This document shows positions 20,501 through 33,151 of a stretch of DNA of 64,000 nt, piece after piece. Position 1 is the first letter of the stretch. Each line of letters begins with the position of its first letter. The position numbers and the translations under genes were made by a program. Location of the stretch: contig OX459110.1 in the NCBI GenBank assembly GCA_949775045.1, positions 169,501 through 233,500 on the forward strand. The letters are read 5' to 3'. Source of the DNA: Metridium senile. Lineage: Eukaryota; Cnidaria; Anthozoa; Actiniaria; Metridiidae. The notes under the pieces were generated by a model that was not told the DNA's origin, made no database searches, and saw nothing but the letters and a program-made list of their open reading frames with translations.

Positions 20501-21013
20501 TGAAACAAAAGGAAAGATACACAGTCAGTTTATACTAGTAATATTTCAACGGACAGTTTTTTGGGGATAGATTGAGTCAAAATGATGAAATCGTTTGTCG
20601 GAATAATGCTTAGCTTTGTGGTAAAATTAGTGGTTAGCACAAATAAAGCGAAAATTGCTAACGTATTTACACTTGTCAGCGACATATTCTACCCAGTGTT
20701 AATCATTGATAATTATCAAAAGCTTTTTAGTTTATTTTTAAATTACAAGTTGCTAATAACAATGTGGGCAAAACTTTCAGACTGAACGGAATCAGTGTCC
20801 AGAAAAACTTGAACATCTCTCAAGTCTGTCAAAATATTTTAACAAAATACTAGCCAATTTTTATTCATGTTCTTAATATGATTTTAAGAGTTTAGTGTTT
20901 TTTCTTTCTGTTTTTATCTGACTTTAACTAACTGAAGTGTGTATGAAGTGATAGTTATGTAGGTCAAAGGTGCAATGCATCTTGGGTGATAACACTCATT
21001 GAATTTTAATTTT
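17531..21013. other. Gene-poor AT-rich stretch
   Basis: No supported exon on either strand. Includes (TA)n at about 19,645-19,665 and a diverged direct duplication at 19,675-19,800 (AAGGTTGTCCAAGGCAA / AAGTTGTTCAAGGCAA). Short open frames at 18,630, 19,429 and 20,582 have no domain, no splice context and AT-rich codons. Confidence 0.5.
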
Positions 21014-21155
21014 CCAACCAACCAATTAATCAACCAACCAACAAAACAACCAATTGCAACAGATAAACCAACTAAACAACCAACTAACCAACAAACAAAC
21101 TTACCAAACAATAAACCAACAAACCAACCAACCAACGTACGAACGAACGAACGAA
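21014..21155 (+). repeat. Degenerate (AACC/AACA)n array
   Basis: Runs of CAAC, AACC and GAAC units with interruptions. Complementary in type to the TTGG array at 16,570. Confidence 0.85.
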
Positions 21156-22804
21156 CAAATTCAAAAATACATTAATGTACATCATAATCTTTAGCGCCTC
21201 TAATAACCTCAATTCACAAGTGTTAATAGCATTGATGGTTTGTTTATTTTAAATATGATAAAAACGTGTTAAATAATTACAGCAAAACGTAATTGTTAAA
21301 TAAACCTAGAGTTTTTATCTCCTACATCAAGTAAACAGTGTTTTTTAATTAAAAAAAGACTCATTCGTGTCTCCATAAGTGGTTAAACAGCAATACTCTA
21401 GTACTCGAATAAGCTTCATTTGAGATTTTTCAACAATAAATATCCTTTGTCAAGTCGTTCTGATCGATAACTATAATTTGTACTTAACTACCGGTAATCT
21501 ATGGATTACTAGGATAGATCAATGTTAGCGCCGTTACATTAACAGCAAGTAAATCCAACGCAAATCGGTAAGTAAAACCATAGTTTTTTCTTATATTTTT
21601 TTATTACAATACAGAGATCTTATCTGCAATATTTTGCACACTGAATGAGACACCATGGCATAGCTTATTTTATAATAGGTTTGTATCGTTAACTATTAAA
21701 GATAAACAGTTTTAGATGTACATTTTTTACTACAAGTTCTGACGTAAAATTATTCTTTTAATTATATTTAAAATCAAAAAACAATATTTTCTGTATCATG
21801 AATAATATATATTCTATTGCAAATTTAATTTTCAATCTTATTATATCTATGTAAGATTTTTGCACGGGTTTTGCCACAAATATTGGTTTCCAAAATATTT
21901 AAATAAGTGTTATGTTTAACTGTTGAAAACTAAAGAGTTTTTGATTCATAAGTTAGCCGTATTTAAGGTGTATTTTTAATTTTCTTTTGTAAAGAAGCTT
22001 TTCACACAATATGAAATGTGATAAATAAGGGTTTTGTCAAAAATATTATAAATACTGTTATAGGCAATGTCAGCTTTTAAGAAAATGAATCATTCAATAA
22101 GTCAGTTCTGATTATATATTAAATATATTTTTGTTAAGTATGTAGTCAATGTCATTAACGTTGTCCACGTGAAGTAGAGATTGACCCTACAATAAGTGAC
22201 AAGTGACACGTGATTCTTTGTCTATTTGTTTTCAGCAGAGGAAATTTCATTTTTTTAACTGTATAATGAGTAACAGTGAACATGGAATAAGAATTATGAA
22301 ATCTATGTTCACAATAAATGCTAGTATTGAGCATTTAGAGCGAGCTGATGTGGTGTCAAGTGGCATTTATTTTGGTGTTAATGTCTTTTTTGGTGGACAT
22401 TGTTAATGACATTGACTATATAGTATCATAAAGAATCATAATATAGCAGAAGAGCAAACAGCTACTCGCTGTTCGATTCACATTACTACATTTGTTTATG
22501 ACAAATATGTGAAGCCAGTGTTATAGTTTTATATATATTAAAATACATCCAACACTGCTACCAGATATACATATCATTACTAATGGGAGATTTATGGCTA
22601 GACTATTAGAAGGCAATATATCAACAAATATGATATTTGACTCATCTGCAATCTTTTACTATTACCTGTATCAGACATGAACGTCGAAGGGGGCCAAACG
22701 CTTGTCTGTCTAGTACTGATCAAGTAGACATCTATTTAGCATCGAACATAGGACTTTCAAACCTACAAAAAGTTCTTTTTTTATCCATTATAGTTCATTA
22801 AAAC
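21156..22804. other. Gene-poor AT-rich stretch
   Basis: No exon, RNA gene or inverted repeat that I can support. A 67-codon frame at 22,203 has no recognisable domain. Confidence 0.5.
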
Positions 22805-22985
22805 GTTCATTCATGTATCCATTCGTTTATCCATCTATTTATTCATACATTCATTCATTGATTCGTTCATTTGTTCATTTATTCATCCATCCATCCATCC
22901 ATCCATCCATCCATCCATCCATCCATCCATCCATCCATCCATCCATCCATCCGTTTATTTATCATTCATATATTCATTCTTTCTT
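22805..22985 (+). repeat. (ATTC)n / (ATCC)n microsatellite
   Basis: A pure (ATCC)n core at about 22,885-22,951, flanked by degenerate ATTC and ATTT units. Confidence 0.92.
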
Positions 22986-23149
22986 TCCTTCATTAGTTCG
23001 TCCTATCTATTATCCGTTTATCCCTTTTTTCATAAATGTATAGCATATATGTTACTCTTTCAGGCTCCAGGAATATTTGTTGATACAGAATAACGACTAT
23101 AGGGGAGGTAATTTTAATAGACAAGATGGAGACTTGCAACACTCCACTT

Positions 23150-23340
23150 TGGAGTTGATGTTCGCTGAGCCTAAGATCAGGTTCACATGGCGACGCAAAC
23201 ATATGAGCTATGACATGCGCAGTCGCACTAAGAACCTCTCTCAAGGACGAGGGACCTGGGACGTGATACCTATAGGGGCTGGTTCATACGGTGACGTAAG
23301 CATAAGAACTATAACATAAGCATGCGCATTAAGAACTTCT
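23150..23340. repeat. Possible interspersed repeat, internally duplicated
   Basis: Two related blocks: CATGGCGACGCAAACATATG then CTATGACATGCGCA, and CATACGGTGACGTAAGCATA then CTATAACATAAGCATGCGCA. No inverted ends found. Possibly a decayed foldback or SINE-like element; low certainty. Confidence 0.35.
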
Positions 23341-24054
23341 TCCGAAAACGATGAACGGACACTACGTGAATTCCAGCTTATGGTTATTATTTTGCGTGTT
23401 CATAATTTAGTAAAATGATGTGTATGCATTTAATCATATTCAAGTGATATGGTCGTATGTTTACGCTCATAATGGGGATAATGACCTAATATACAGATCA
23501 AGCATTGGATATCTTTATCATTGAGTCTGTTTGATGCCCTAAAGATAGACTCATTGATTTCATTCATATTTATATCGTCATTGATATCTTAAAAGGATTG
23601 ACCTCGAGTCTATAACTGGATCTAATGTCCTCTTTACTAAGAGCGCTCTTGACCAACAACTCGACCTGGGTGAATTAAGTCTCGGGTTTCCTGTGTACAT
23701 GTTTCATGTGAGTTTATAAATTAATGTTGAACCCTCTTCATAATACCGGATTACTCCAGCTTTGCGTTATCTAGTACCGACAAAGGGCTTATTTCCACAG
23801 GCTAAGCCACGATTGATCCAAATGAAAACACGAACAAATATAACCACTCAAAGCTACCACTCTTTTTTAAATTCTATTTGAAATAAAGTTAAACAAAATA
23901 ATTGCTAAATAACTTTTTTTTTAAATTGTGGAACATGATTTCAGATGTTATAAAGTAAAAAAACATCAATGATATGTGTTGTGTGTATTGTAACCACAAT
24001 CCTTTTCGGTCGTGCAATCGCCGTTCGCCTCCAACAACCGATATTGAAATAGGT

Positions 24055-24250
24055 TACCAAGCCCGAAATGAACTATGGGAGATATAAGCAGCGAAAGGCC
24101 AAAACAATATTTGACTTTGTCTGCAGGGTTTTCCAGTATATTTTATACTGTGCTATTTACATATGAATATAACATATTCCAAGCTTGGTAAGCAACGTGC
24201 AATTGCAACGAGCTACCCTGCTAGAGAAATCCTACCTCTGCTGACATAGT
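24055..24250 (-). repeat. Interspersed repeat, about 190 bp
   Basis: Read on the minus strand it matches 42,365-42,515: TATGTTATATTCATATGTAA, CCCTGCAGACAAAGTC, CCTTTCGCTGCTT and AGTTCATTTCGGGCTTGGTA occur in the same order. Two inverted copies 18 kb apart define a family. No coding content. Confidence 0.7.
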
Positions 24251-24689
24251 AGAAACAAGCAACTTGCAACAAAACCTTTACCCTCTTTTGAAACAGCTTT
24301 GCACGCGATAACAATCATTATCATCGTCATCATTATTCGCAAATAGTAATATGACGTAGTTTATGTAATCTCCACTTCAAGGTCTAATTATAGCGCGGTG
24401 CATGATCTCCTAAACGCTCTCATATTTTTATTTTAATATAAAAAAAGGTTTTATTTAATACGTCAACATGGTCAGATCGTTACGATAATATCTAATGTAT
24501 GACTATCCAGTATTAACATACTTGATAGCTATCTTAATGCTTTTGTCTAGCGTATATATTTAGATGGCGGGTTTTGTTGTGTGATATTGACATAGTACTT
24601 CTTCGATATCAAGTATTTAATTCACGCATCGAAACAGTAAGTTTGCATACAGTAAATGTAGGCTACGAGTACTCCCTCTCTTTCCTCCG

Positions 24690-24838
24690 GAATCAGTGAT
24701 TAAAAAAAACCCGAGTGATTCCTGTGGAGCGTGCAGCAAATAGATCGTGTTACCCAATCAGTGTTTCCGGCGCGCTACACAGGAAACCCGCAACACTCGT
24801 TTTTTTTTTAATCACCTATTCTGAATGGAAACAGGCAC
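24690..24838. repeat. Inverted repeat, possible foldback element
   Basis: Imperfect arms AATCAGTGATTAAAAAAAAC..CGAGTG and CACTCGTTTTTTTTTAATCACCTATTCTGA. The interior is GC-richer than its flanks. Confidence 0.5.
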
Positions 24839-25194
24839 TCGTCTACAGTAAATGAACATTGTCAACCAAAAATACATTAACACTAAAAGAAATGTCACGT
24901 GATATCACATAAGTTCTCTCTAAATAATATAATAATATATACTTATTTTGTCATTATTCAGTTACAAATTGAAATTCAAACTGCTGTGCCACTTGTGGTA
25001 GTGTTATTTTCTACTTTACGTGGACAATATTTGACTGTATATTTAAAAAGTTAGGTTATAACCTAATTAGGGTTAGTTATATAAGTTATAGAACGATTAT
25101 TGTGTTTGAAAGCTGTAAGTGAATGATATTTTTTACAGAGATGGATTTGTAATAAAAACCAAAGAACATATGTCTTTTTAATTAAAGAGTAGAT

Positions 25195-28100
25195 CCTCAA
25201 AAATGACCAAATATGACGGTTTTTGATGTAGTATAACCCATAAAAAACACGCAAAAAGACTGAAAACAATTTCGATGGACTATAGCCCATGCAAAACGCT
25301 CAAAAATGACGATTTTTAATGGACTATAGCCCATTGAAAACACGCAAAAAATGACAAAAAATGACGATTTTTGATGGACTATAGCCCATCAAAAACACGC
25401 AAAAATGACCAAAAAGGACGACTTTTGATGGACTATAGCCCATCGAAAACCGCAAAAAATGACCAAAAATGACGATTTTTGATGGACTATAGCCCATCGA
25501 AAACCGCAAAAAATGACCAAAAATGACGATTTTTGATGGACTATAGCCCATCGAAAACCGCAAAAAATGACCAAAAATGACGATTTTTGATGGACTATAG
25601 CACATGCAAAATGCGCAAAAAGACAAAAAAATGACGATTTTCGATGGACTATAGCCCATTGAAAACACGCAAAAATGACCAAAAATGACGATTTTTGATG
25701 GACTACAGCCCATCGAAAACCGCAAAAAATGACCAAAAATGACGATTTTTGATGGACTATAGCCCATCGAAAACCGCAAAAAATGACCAAAAATGACGAT
25801 TTTTGATGGACTATAGCACATGCAAAATGCGCAAAAAGACAAAAAAATGACGATTTTTGATGGACTATAGCCCATTGAAAACACGCAAAAAGGACCAAAA
25901 ATGACGATTTTTGATGGACTATAGCCCATCGAAAACCGCAAAAAATGACCAAAAATGACGATTTTTGATGGACTATAGCCCATCGAAAACCGCAAAAAAT
26001 GACCAAAAATGACGATTTTTGATGGACTATAGCACATGCAAAATGCGCAAAAAGACAAAAAAATGACGATTTTTGATGGACTATAGCCCATTGAAAACAC
26101 GCAAAAAGGACCAAAAATGACGATTTTTGATGGACTATAGCCCATCGAAAACCGCAAAAAATGACCAAAAATGACGATTTTTGATGGACTATAGCACATG
26201 CAAAATGCGCAAAAAGACAAAAAAATGACGATTTTTGATGGACTATAGTCCATTGAAAACACGCAAAAATGACCAAAAATGACGATTTTTGATGGACTAT
26301 AGCCCATCGAAAACCGCAAAAAATGACCAAAAATGACGATTTTTGATGGACTATAGCCCATCGAAAACCGCAAAAAATGACCAAAAATGACGATTTTTGA
26401 TGGACTATAGCACATGCAAAATGCGCAAAAAGACAAAAAAATGACGATTTTTGATGGACTATAGTCCATTGAAAACACGCAAAAATGACCAAAAATGACG
26501 ATTTTTGATGGACTATAGCCCATCGAAAACCGCAAAAAATGACCAAAAATGACGATTTTTGATGGACTATAGCCCATCGAAAACCGCAAAAAATGACCAA
26601 AAATGACGATTTTTGATGGACTATAGCACATGCAAAATGCGCAAAAAGACAAAAAAATGACGATTTTCGATGGACTATAGCCCATTGAAAACACGCAAAA
26701 AATGACCAAAAATGACGATTTTTGATGGACTATAGCACATTGAAAACACACAAAAAAATGACCAAAAATGACGATTTTTGATGGACTATAGCACATGCAA
26801 AACTCGCAAAAAGACCAAAAATGACGATTTTCGATGGACTATAGCCCATTGAAAACACGCAAAAAATGACCAAAAATGACGATTTTTGATGGACTATAGC
26901 ACATTGAAAACACACAAAAAAATGACCAAAAATGACGATTTTTGATGGACTATAGCACATGCAAAATGCGCAAAAAGACCCCAAAAATGACGATTTTCGA
27001 TGGACTATAGCTAATTGAAAACACGCAAAAATGACCAAAAATGACGATTTTTGATGGACTATAGCACATGCAAAATGCGCAAAAAGACCAAAAATGACGA
27101 TTTTCGATGGACTATAGCTAATTGAAAACACGCAAAAAATGACCAAAAATGACGATTTTTGATGGACTATAGCACATTGAAAACACACAAAAAAAAAATA
27201 ACCAAAAATGACGATTTTTGATGGACTATAGCACATGCAAAATGCGCAAAAAGACCAAAAATGACGATTTTCGATGGACTATAGCTCATTGGAAACACGC
27301 AAAAATGACCAAAAATGACGATTTTTGATGGACTATAGCACATTGAAAAGACACAAAAAAATTCCAAAAATGACGATTTTTGATGGACTATAGCACATGC
27401 AAAATTCGCACAAAGACCAAAAATGACGATTTTCGATGGACTATAGCTCATTGAAAACACGCAAAAATGACCAAAAATGACAATTTTTGATGGACTATAG
27501 CACATTGAAAACACACAAAAAAATGACCAAAAATGACGATTTTTGATGGACTATAGCACATGCAAAACTCGCAAAAAGACCAAAAATGACGATTTTCGAT
27601 GGACTATAGCCCATTGAAAACACGCAAAAAATGACCAAAAATGACGATTTTTGATGGACTATAGCACATTGAAAACACACAAAAAAATGACCAAAAATGA
27701 CGATTTTTGGACTATAGCACATGCAAAATGAGCAAAAAGACCAAAAATGACGATTTTCGATGGACTATAGCTCATTGAAAACACGCAAAAATGACCAAAA
27801 ATGACAATTTTTGATGGACTATAGCTCATTGAAAACACGCAAAAATGACCAAAAATGACGATTTTTGATGGACTATAGCACATGCAAAATGCGCAAAAAG
27901 ACCAAAAATGACGATTTTTGATGGACTATAGCACATGCAAAATGCGCAAAAAGACCAAAAATGACGATTTTCGATGGACTATAGCCCATTGAAAACAAGC
28001 AAAAATGACCGAAAATGACGATTTTTGATGGACTATAGCCTATGCAAAACAGGCAAAAAATGACCAAAAATGGCAATTTTTGATGGACAATAGCCATGCA

Positions 28101-28690
28101 AAATACTCATAATTAACTAAAAATGGCGATTTTTGATGGACTAAAGCCCATGCAAAACGGTCAAAAATGGCGATTTTTGATGTACTATAGCCCATGCAAA
28201 ATACTCATAATTAACCAAAAATGGCGATTTTTGATGGACTAAAGCCCATGCAAAACGGTCAAAAATGGCGATTTTTGATGTACTATAGCCCATGCAAAAT
28301 GCGCAAAAATGACCGAAAATGACGATTTTTGATGTACTATAGCCCATGCAACATGCGCAAAAAACACCGAAAATGACGATTTTTGATGGACTATAGCCCA
28401 TGCAAAATACTCATAATTAACCAAAAATGGCGATTTTTGATGTACTATAGTCCAAGCAAAACACGCAAAAATGACCGAAAGTGACGTTTTTTTCATGGAC
28501 TATATATAGTTCAAGCAAAATGACCGAAAACGACGATTTTTGATGGACTATAGCTCATGCAAAACGCACGAAAATGACCCGAAAATGAAGATTTTTAACG
28601 AACTATAGCCCATGCAAAACGCGCGAAAATGACCAGAAATGACCAAAACACGAAAAAATGGCCAAAAATGACGATATATATTTTTAATAT
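25195..28690 (-). repeat. 3.5-kb satellite, 54-bp monomer, 216-bp higher-order unit
   Basis: The monomer contains GATTTTTGATGGACTATAGC, a variable CCATCGAAAACCGC / CACATGCAAAATGCGC / CCATTGAAAACACGC segment, and AAAAATGACCAAAAATGAC. Between 25,601 and 26,627 the CACATGCAAAATGCGC variant recurs at 25,601, 25,817, 26,033, 26,195, 26,411 and 26,627: spacings of 216, 216, 162, 216 and 216, exact multiples of 54. So four monomer types form a higher-order unit, with one three-monomer unit. From about 26,790 to 28,000 a different three-monomer pattern of about 164 bp is used; beyond 28,000 monomers are more diverged. Since 54 is a multiple of three and the monomers have no stop in two frames, minus-strand frames of 490 and 403 codons appear; I treat these as by-products, not genes. 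Confidence 0.92.
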
Positions 28691-28811
28691 ACTTTCTTTT
28701 AAACGTTTGCTATATACACTACATATCATTATAAAATATCAGTAGGTTTTTTAATATATTTTAAAACAAATTGGATATTAACTCATTTATTCTTTTATTT
28801 TTTAAGTGGAA

Positions 28812-28855
28812 GCTAGCTAGTAAACTAGTGTGAGCTGCGTCGGTGTTTGATATAA
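28812..28855 (-). repeat. Fragment of the hammerhead-like dispersed repeat
   Basis: GCTAGTAAACTAGTGTGAGC, then TGCGTCGGTGTTTGATATAA, as in the full copies at 42,849 and 54,178; the hairpin half is missing. It lies just beyond the satellite. Confidence 0.7.
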
Positions 28856-30863
28856 GCCATTTCTTATGTATAAATTATCGATATCATCGTTGATGACATT
28901 AATACCATTCCTTGATTTAATGTTGATAGTATCAAAGACATGTTAATATTTCGTCAAGTAAAAGCACAAGCCTTAGGATATTTTACATGGAACAATCTCA
29001 TGAATAAACCAACCTAAAACACCTGGTTTTCTAACTCAAGGGGGTATCGGAACCACCAAGTAATCTTATTACCTGTAGTAATGTGATTGACCAAAGCTGG
29101 GTGGTTTTTCCAGCCTGTCAGTTATGTTAAAGTCGGTCTATTATATCTCATGGTCATTAGGAATTTTGATTTCTATCTGACTACACTTAAATGCCTACGG
29201 CGTAAGGAATATTCGCTCTTCCTCCGCTCTGTACTAGATGATGTCAACGGCCTATTATTCGAGGCATCACATCTAAATGTACTGAAATAGCTAGGGATCT
29301 TCTTGCCTTAGGATATCAGTAACCCCTTGTGTACAGTCAAAAAGACGAATAGGAAGGAACACGTATTAAGGTATTTCAAAATAGAAAAAATGAAAAAATA
29401 ACCCGGACTTAAGCTAATAATTATACACGTGCAAGTTTCCACTGGTGCAAATTTCATTGATCGTTTAAACGATTTGGCGGAGGAAAATGCACTTATACAT
29501 GCTTCTTTAATGAAAAAGACATAATAATTATTTTCTTGACAAGAAGAACTGCCATAGTAGTTCTTTCCCTAATAAACTGAGAGGTTTTCTGATTTCCCTA
29601 AAGCTCTATTTACTATAATATCTTTCTTGCCAAGGAAAACTTGTCAAGGGTGCCATTTGGTCAACATTTGGATTGACAGCAAGGAAAATTTGGCAAGCAA
29701 TATTGACTATAATAATTATAAAAACTTGTCAATAAAAACGTGGTCATATTTGGCAAAGAAAAATTCCGATAGTGTTGATGATATTAATTGAATTGTCAAG
29801 GAAAACTTGTCAAGTAAAAAATTAGTACTGATCGTCTTAATGGGCAACTAAATTAATATTGTCAAGAAAAAATTACTGATCGTCTTCACGAGCAATGAAA
29901 TTGTCAGAGAAAACATGTCAAGGAAAAATTGCTGATCGTCTTCACGAGCAATGAAATTGTCAAGGAAAACTTGTCAAGGAAAACTTGTCAAGGAAAAATT
30001 GCTTATCGTCTTCATTATCATTTAAATTGTCAAGAAAAACTCTTAGAGGCAAAAATCTCATGCAGATGTAGTTATAGACCTCGCTCAGCTATTGAGATAT
30101 CATTGATCGGTTGGGAGTGATCATGAAGTCCATGAGGTCTAGAGGATCGTATAACTCTCCATGAGCCAGAAATAAGAGCCTGGAGATCAGAGATTTTTAT
30201 TTATTGCATTCAATGTCAAATAAACATATTTTCCATAACCGGACAGTAATATTCTAGTCTAGAAAAAAGGCTTCAATTTGATATTTAGACTGGTATCTTG
30301 CTAGCAACGTTTAGTAGAGTAAATATACAAAAAACATTAGTGCGAACGGAATTTGTTTTTATCATCCTAAATGGCAATAAAGTACGAATTACAGCAAAAG
30401 CCAATTACATTACATACAGTGCGAATGTTAAAAGGAAATTTAATTAGTAAAGAAATACGTAATATATTGTAGGTTTTATTGAAATAGTATATTGTTATTA
30501 TTATTATTATAATTATTTACCGGAATTACTTTCACTTTTAATATTGCCAAAACTGCATTCACCATTACATTAAAAACACTTTTATTTAATTAGTATGTGC
30601 CGTGTAAGTATTTTAGATCGGACAAACAAGGCTTTTAAATACTTGAGAATTTTCTTTCTGGCTTTCACACGGTAAAGAGGTGTAATAAAAGAGGTGTACA
30701 CCGGGTTTAAAATAGGTTTTAAGAGTCGTAGAAGATTGTACGACCGAAAGGAGCTATGGGTCTCTAATATTGATTACGTATGCCTCTTCTGTGGCAGAAA
30801 TTGACTGCAAAATACCAACTACTTTTTTATAAAACTATGCTTAGCAATTCAGAAAAATAAATG
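28856..30863. other. Non-coding stretch with a GTCAAGGAAAA minisatellite
   Basis: No exon found. From about 29,640 to 30,050 the words TTGTCAAGGAAAACTTGTCA and GCTGATCGTCTTCACGAGCA repeat irregularly (a direct repeat of about 65 bp at 29,865-30,000). Confidence 0.55.
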
Positions 30864-30996
30864 GAAACTAGCGAGTAAACTAGGCTACGTCGGTGTTTGA
30901 TATAAACGATAGGTAATATAATAAAATTTGTAACACCGTAAAAAATGTTGACTTCAATTTATTGACGATTCGAGCTTTAGCCCTTCGTCGGAGTAA
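30864..30996 (-). repeat. Hammerhead-like dispersed repeat, full copy
   Basis: Runs from ACTAGCGAGTAAACTAG through GTCGGTGTTTGATATAAACG, TAACACCGTAAAAAATGTTG and CGAGCTTTAGCCCTTCGTCG. It is followed by a G-rich run (GGGGGGGGGGTTGGGGG). Confidence 0.8.
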
Positions 30997-33151
30997 AAGG
31001 GGGGGGGGGGGTTGGGGGTTGGGGGGCTTGGATTTAATACAGAAAAACACTTGCAGAAGTTCTATACGTAACCATAATTCCATACGTTCGTACAAAACCA
31101 TTCGCAGTTCTAGCTTTTTTCCGCCAACCTTTTTGGAAAGAGGTGTAATACCATTATCAATATAGTTCACATGAAGAGAGTTCTTTAAATCTACTCCAGT
31201 TGATGTGATTATATGTTTTGTCATTTTCAACTTCACATAGTTTCAGATTAATTGTGTATGTAAGAGTTTCAATTTTATCGCAATCTCGAACCAAGTTAAT
31301 TAGTTTTTGCGCTATTTTTTAAAAAACAAATTATTCCTTGTCCAAGCAACGACTTTTTGTTAAGATAAAACAATATGATAATATTAACGTCTTTAAGGAA
31401 ATAATTAAATTAATTAAGCTTATCTATACAACGTAATAAAGCGAAAAAATTGCAGATATTTTGGTCGTAAAACTTTGGTCATTTTGGTACTCTGATAGAG
31501 GATTTAAGTCAGTAAGTTTTTCACTCTTTTATTCAACGTATAGTTAGTAATGGCATGTTGCACCAGTTGTTTCCTTGTACTATACAAACACCGACGTAGC
31601 AAATGTTGGTATAGTTATTTGAAATACTTTGGTGAGGATTTGAGAAGTAAATTCCAAAAAATTCATTGAAAACTACAAAATCTTTCCAAGACTATTGAAT
31701 ATTACTGAACGGTATTATAATTTAACTTTGAAAGTTTTATTTATTTGTTTATGAATTATTACATAAACATATCTAGATAAAAGAAGTGATCTTAGCTGAT
31801 ATATTTGAAATGTTTTATATCATCAATATAGTACTGAAAAAATAAAGAATACTTAAGAATACTGAATTTTATATTTTGAAAATCACATAACTTTCAAATT
31901 AATTAAAAGAAGTTTCACTCTATTGTTTTTCCTACGATTACTATCAATATTGCAGTCAGGAAAAAAAACATCCTTGAATCTCATAAGGTTTCATTTTCAA
32001 ATGTTGAAAATCATTTCACTTTAAAATTAGTTTTTTAAATAGTTTCATTATACTTTTCATTATTTAATCATCAATTATTTAAACGAAAGTTAATGACATC
32101 TCATTATTCTAGAACTTTCAGATTATTATGCACTAGTAGCACAGTTCTAAGAAGATTTATTTAAGATTTGATTCTTTAAAGAAACGAGGAAGATTTTGGG
32201 CTTGAATGGAAAGTTAGTTTCGATAATCTTTTTGACAACAACATTGCCAAATACTATACAAAGTCATTGATGTATAAAACATGTGAACTTTAACTGTCTT
32301 CTATTGTTGACATTCGCTAGTTCCGCTCTTATGAAGCAGTTTTATTAAAAATACTAAGAGCCCTTTAATGTAGGTAATACTTCTAGGACATCAATGTGCT
32401 ATTTTAAGTCGGATTGCTGCCTCTCTGACGGGCGGCTTTCTAATGAATTCAGTGCCAAAAGTCTTTCATTCTTTATGAATTAAGGCTCTAATTAATTGAG
32501 CTTGTCATTGTATGTAGTTATTTGGTTAATTAGATTTGGCCAAACAAAACTGGAAGATGGCTTTTAGGGCAACAGTGATTTGTATATCTAATAGCAGAGC
32601 AATCAGTTCCTGATGGCCTCTTGCAGATTTAGATGATAAAAATCACTCCAGGAGTAGACCAGCTCATGGTATTATGAATCAAATGCCTGTGGCATACCAT
32701 AATATTAGATAAGAAGAGGAAAGGTATTCTAAATGGTATTATCACTAGCATACAAGTTGGATGAGTTGTCTTTGCAGTTATTATTAAGGAGCGGCCAGTA
32801 CTGTAATTGCGCTACTTATTCTGATGTGACGCGTGCTGGATTCAAACCGATGAAATATGACGTCTGCGTCCTTTAAAAGCCACTAAATACCAAAGGAACT
32901 AATTGCCAACGTAACTCGATATTTACAGGTCTTACTTTCCCAGTGTTTGCTGAGTAAACTCAGATAGAGTTTCAGTCAGGCTTTAGAAGACAGAAGACGC
33001 ACTAAATAAGCATTGTTACTGAGTTGATCTGTCAATTTGATTGTAGGTAGAGTAAATGTACGTGGAATTTCTCTGAGGAGGGTCCAAAGACGAACAGAAG
33101 CGAGTGGATGAAAAAGAAGTCACCAAAGCAACGGACCAAGAATTTTCGGCA
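30997..33151. other. AT-rich upstream region of the first GPCR gene
   Basis: No exon recognised. A short fragment of the dispersed repeat (AAACACCGACGTAGC) lies at about 31,588. The promoter or a 5' untranslated exon of the GPCR gene may be here, but nothing diagnostic is visible. Confidence 0.45.

Noticed and set aside
22203..22406. 67-codon frame as a small gene
   Set aside because: No domain, no splice or signal-peptide features, AT-rich codons.
25195..28690. CRISPR-like array
   Set aside because: Repeats are contiguous monomers without unique spacers, in a eukaryotic setting.
33104..33151. GPCR start at 33,104
   Set aside because: That codon is GTG; the first in-frame ATG after the upstream stop is 33,152.
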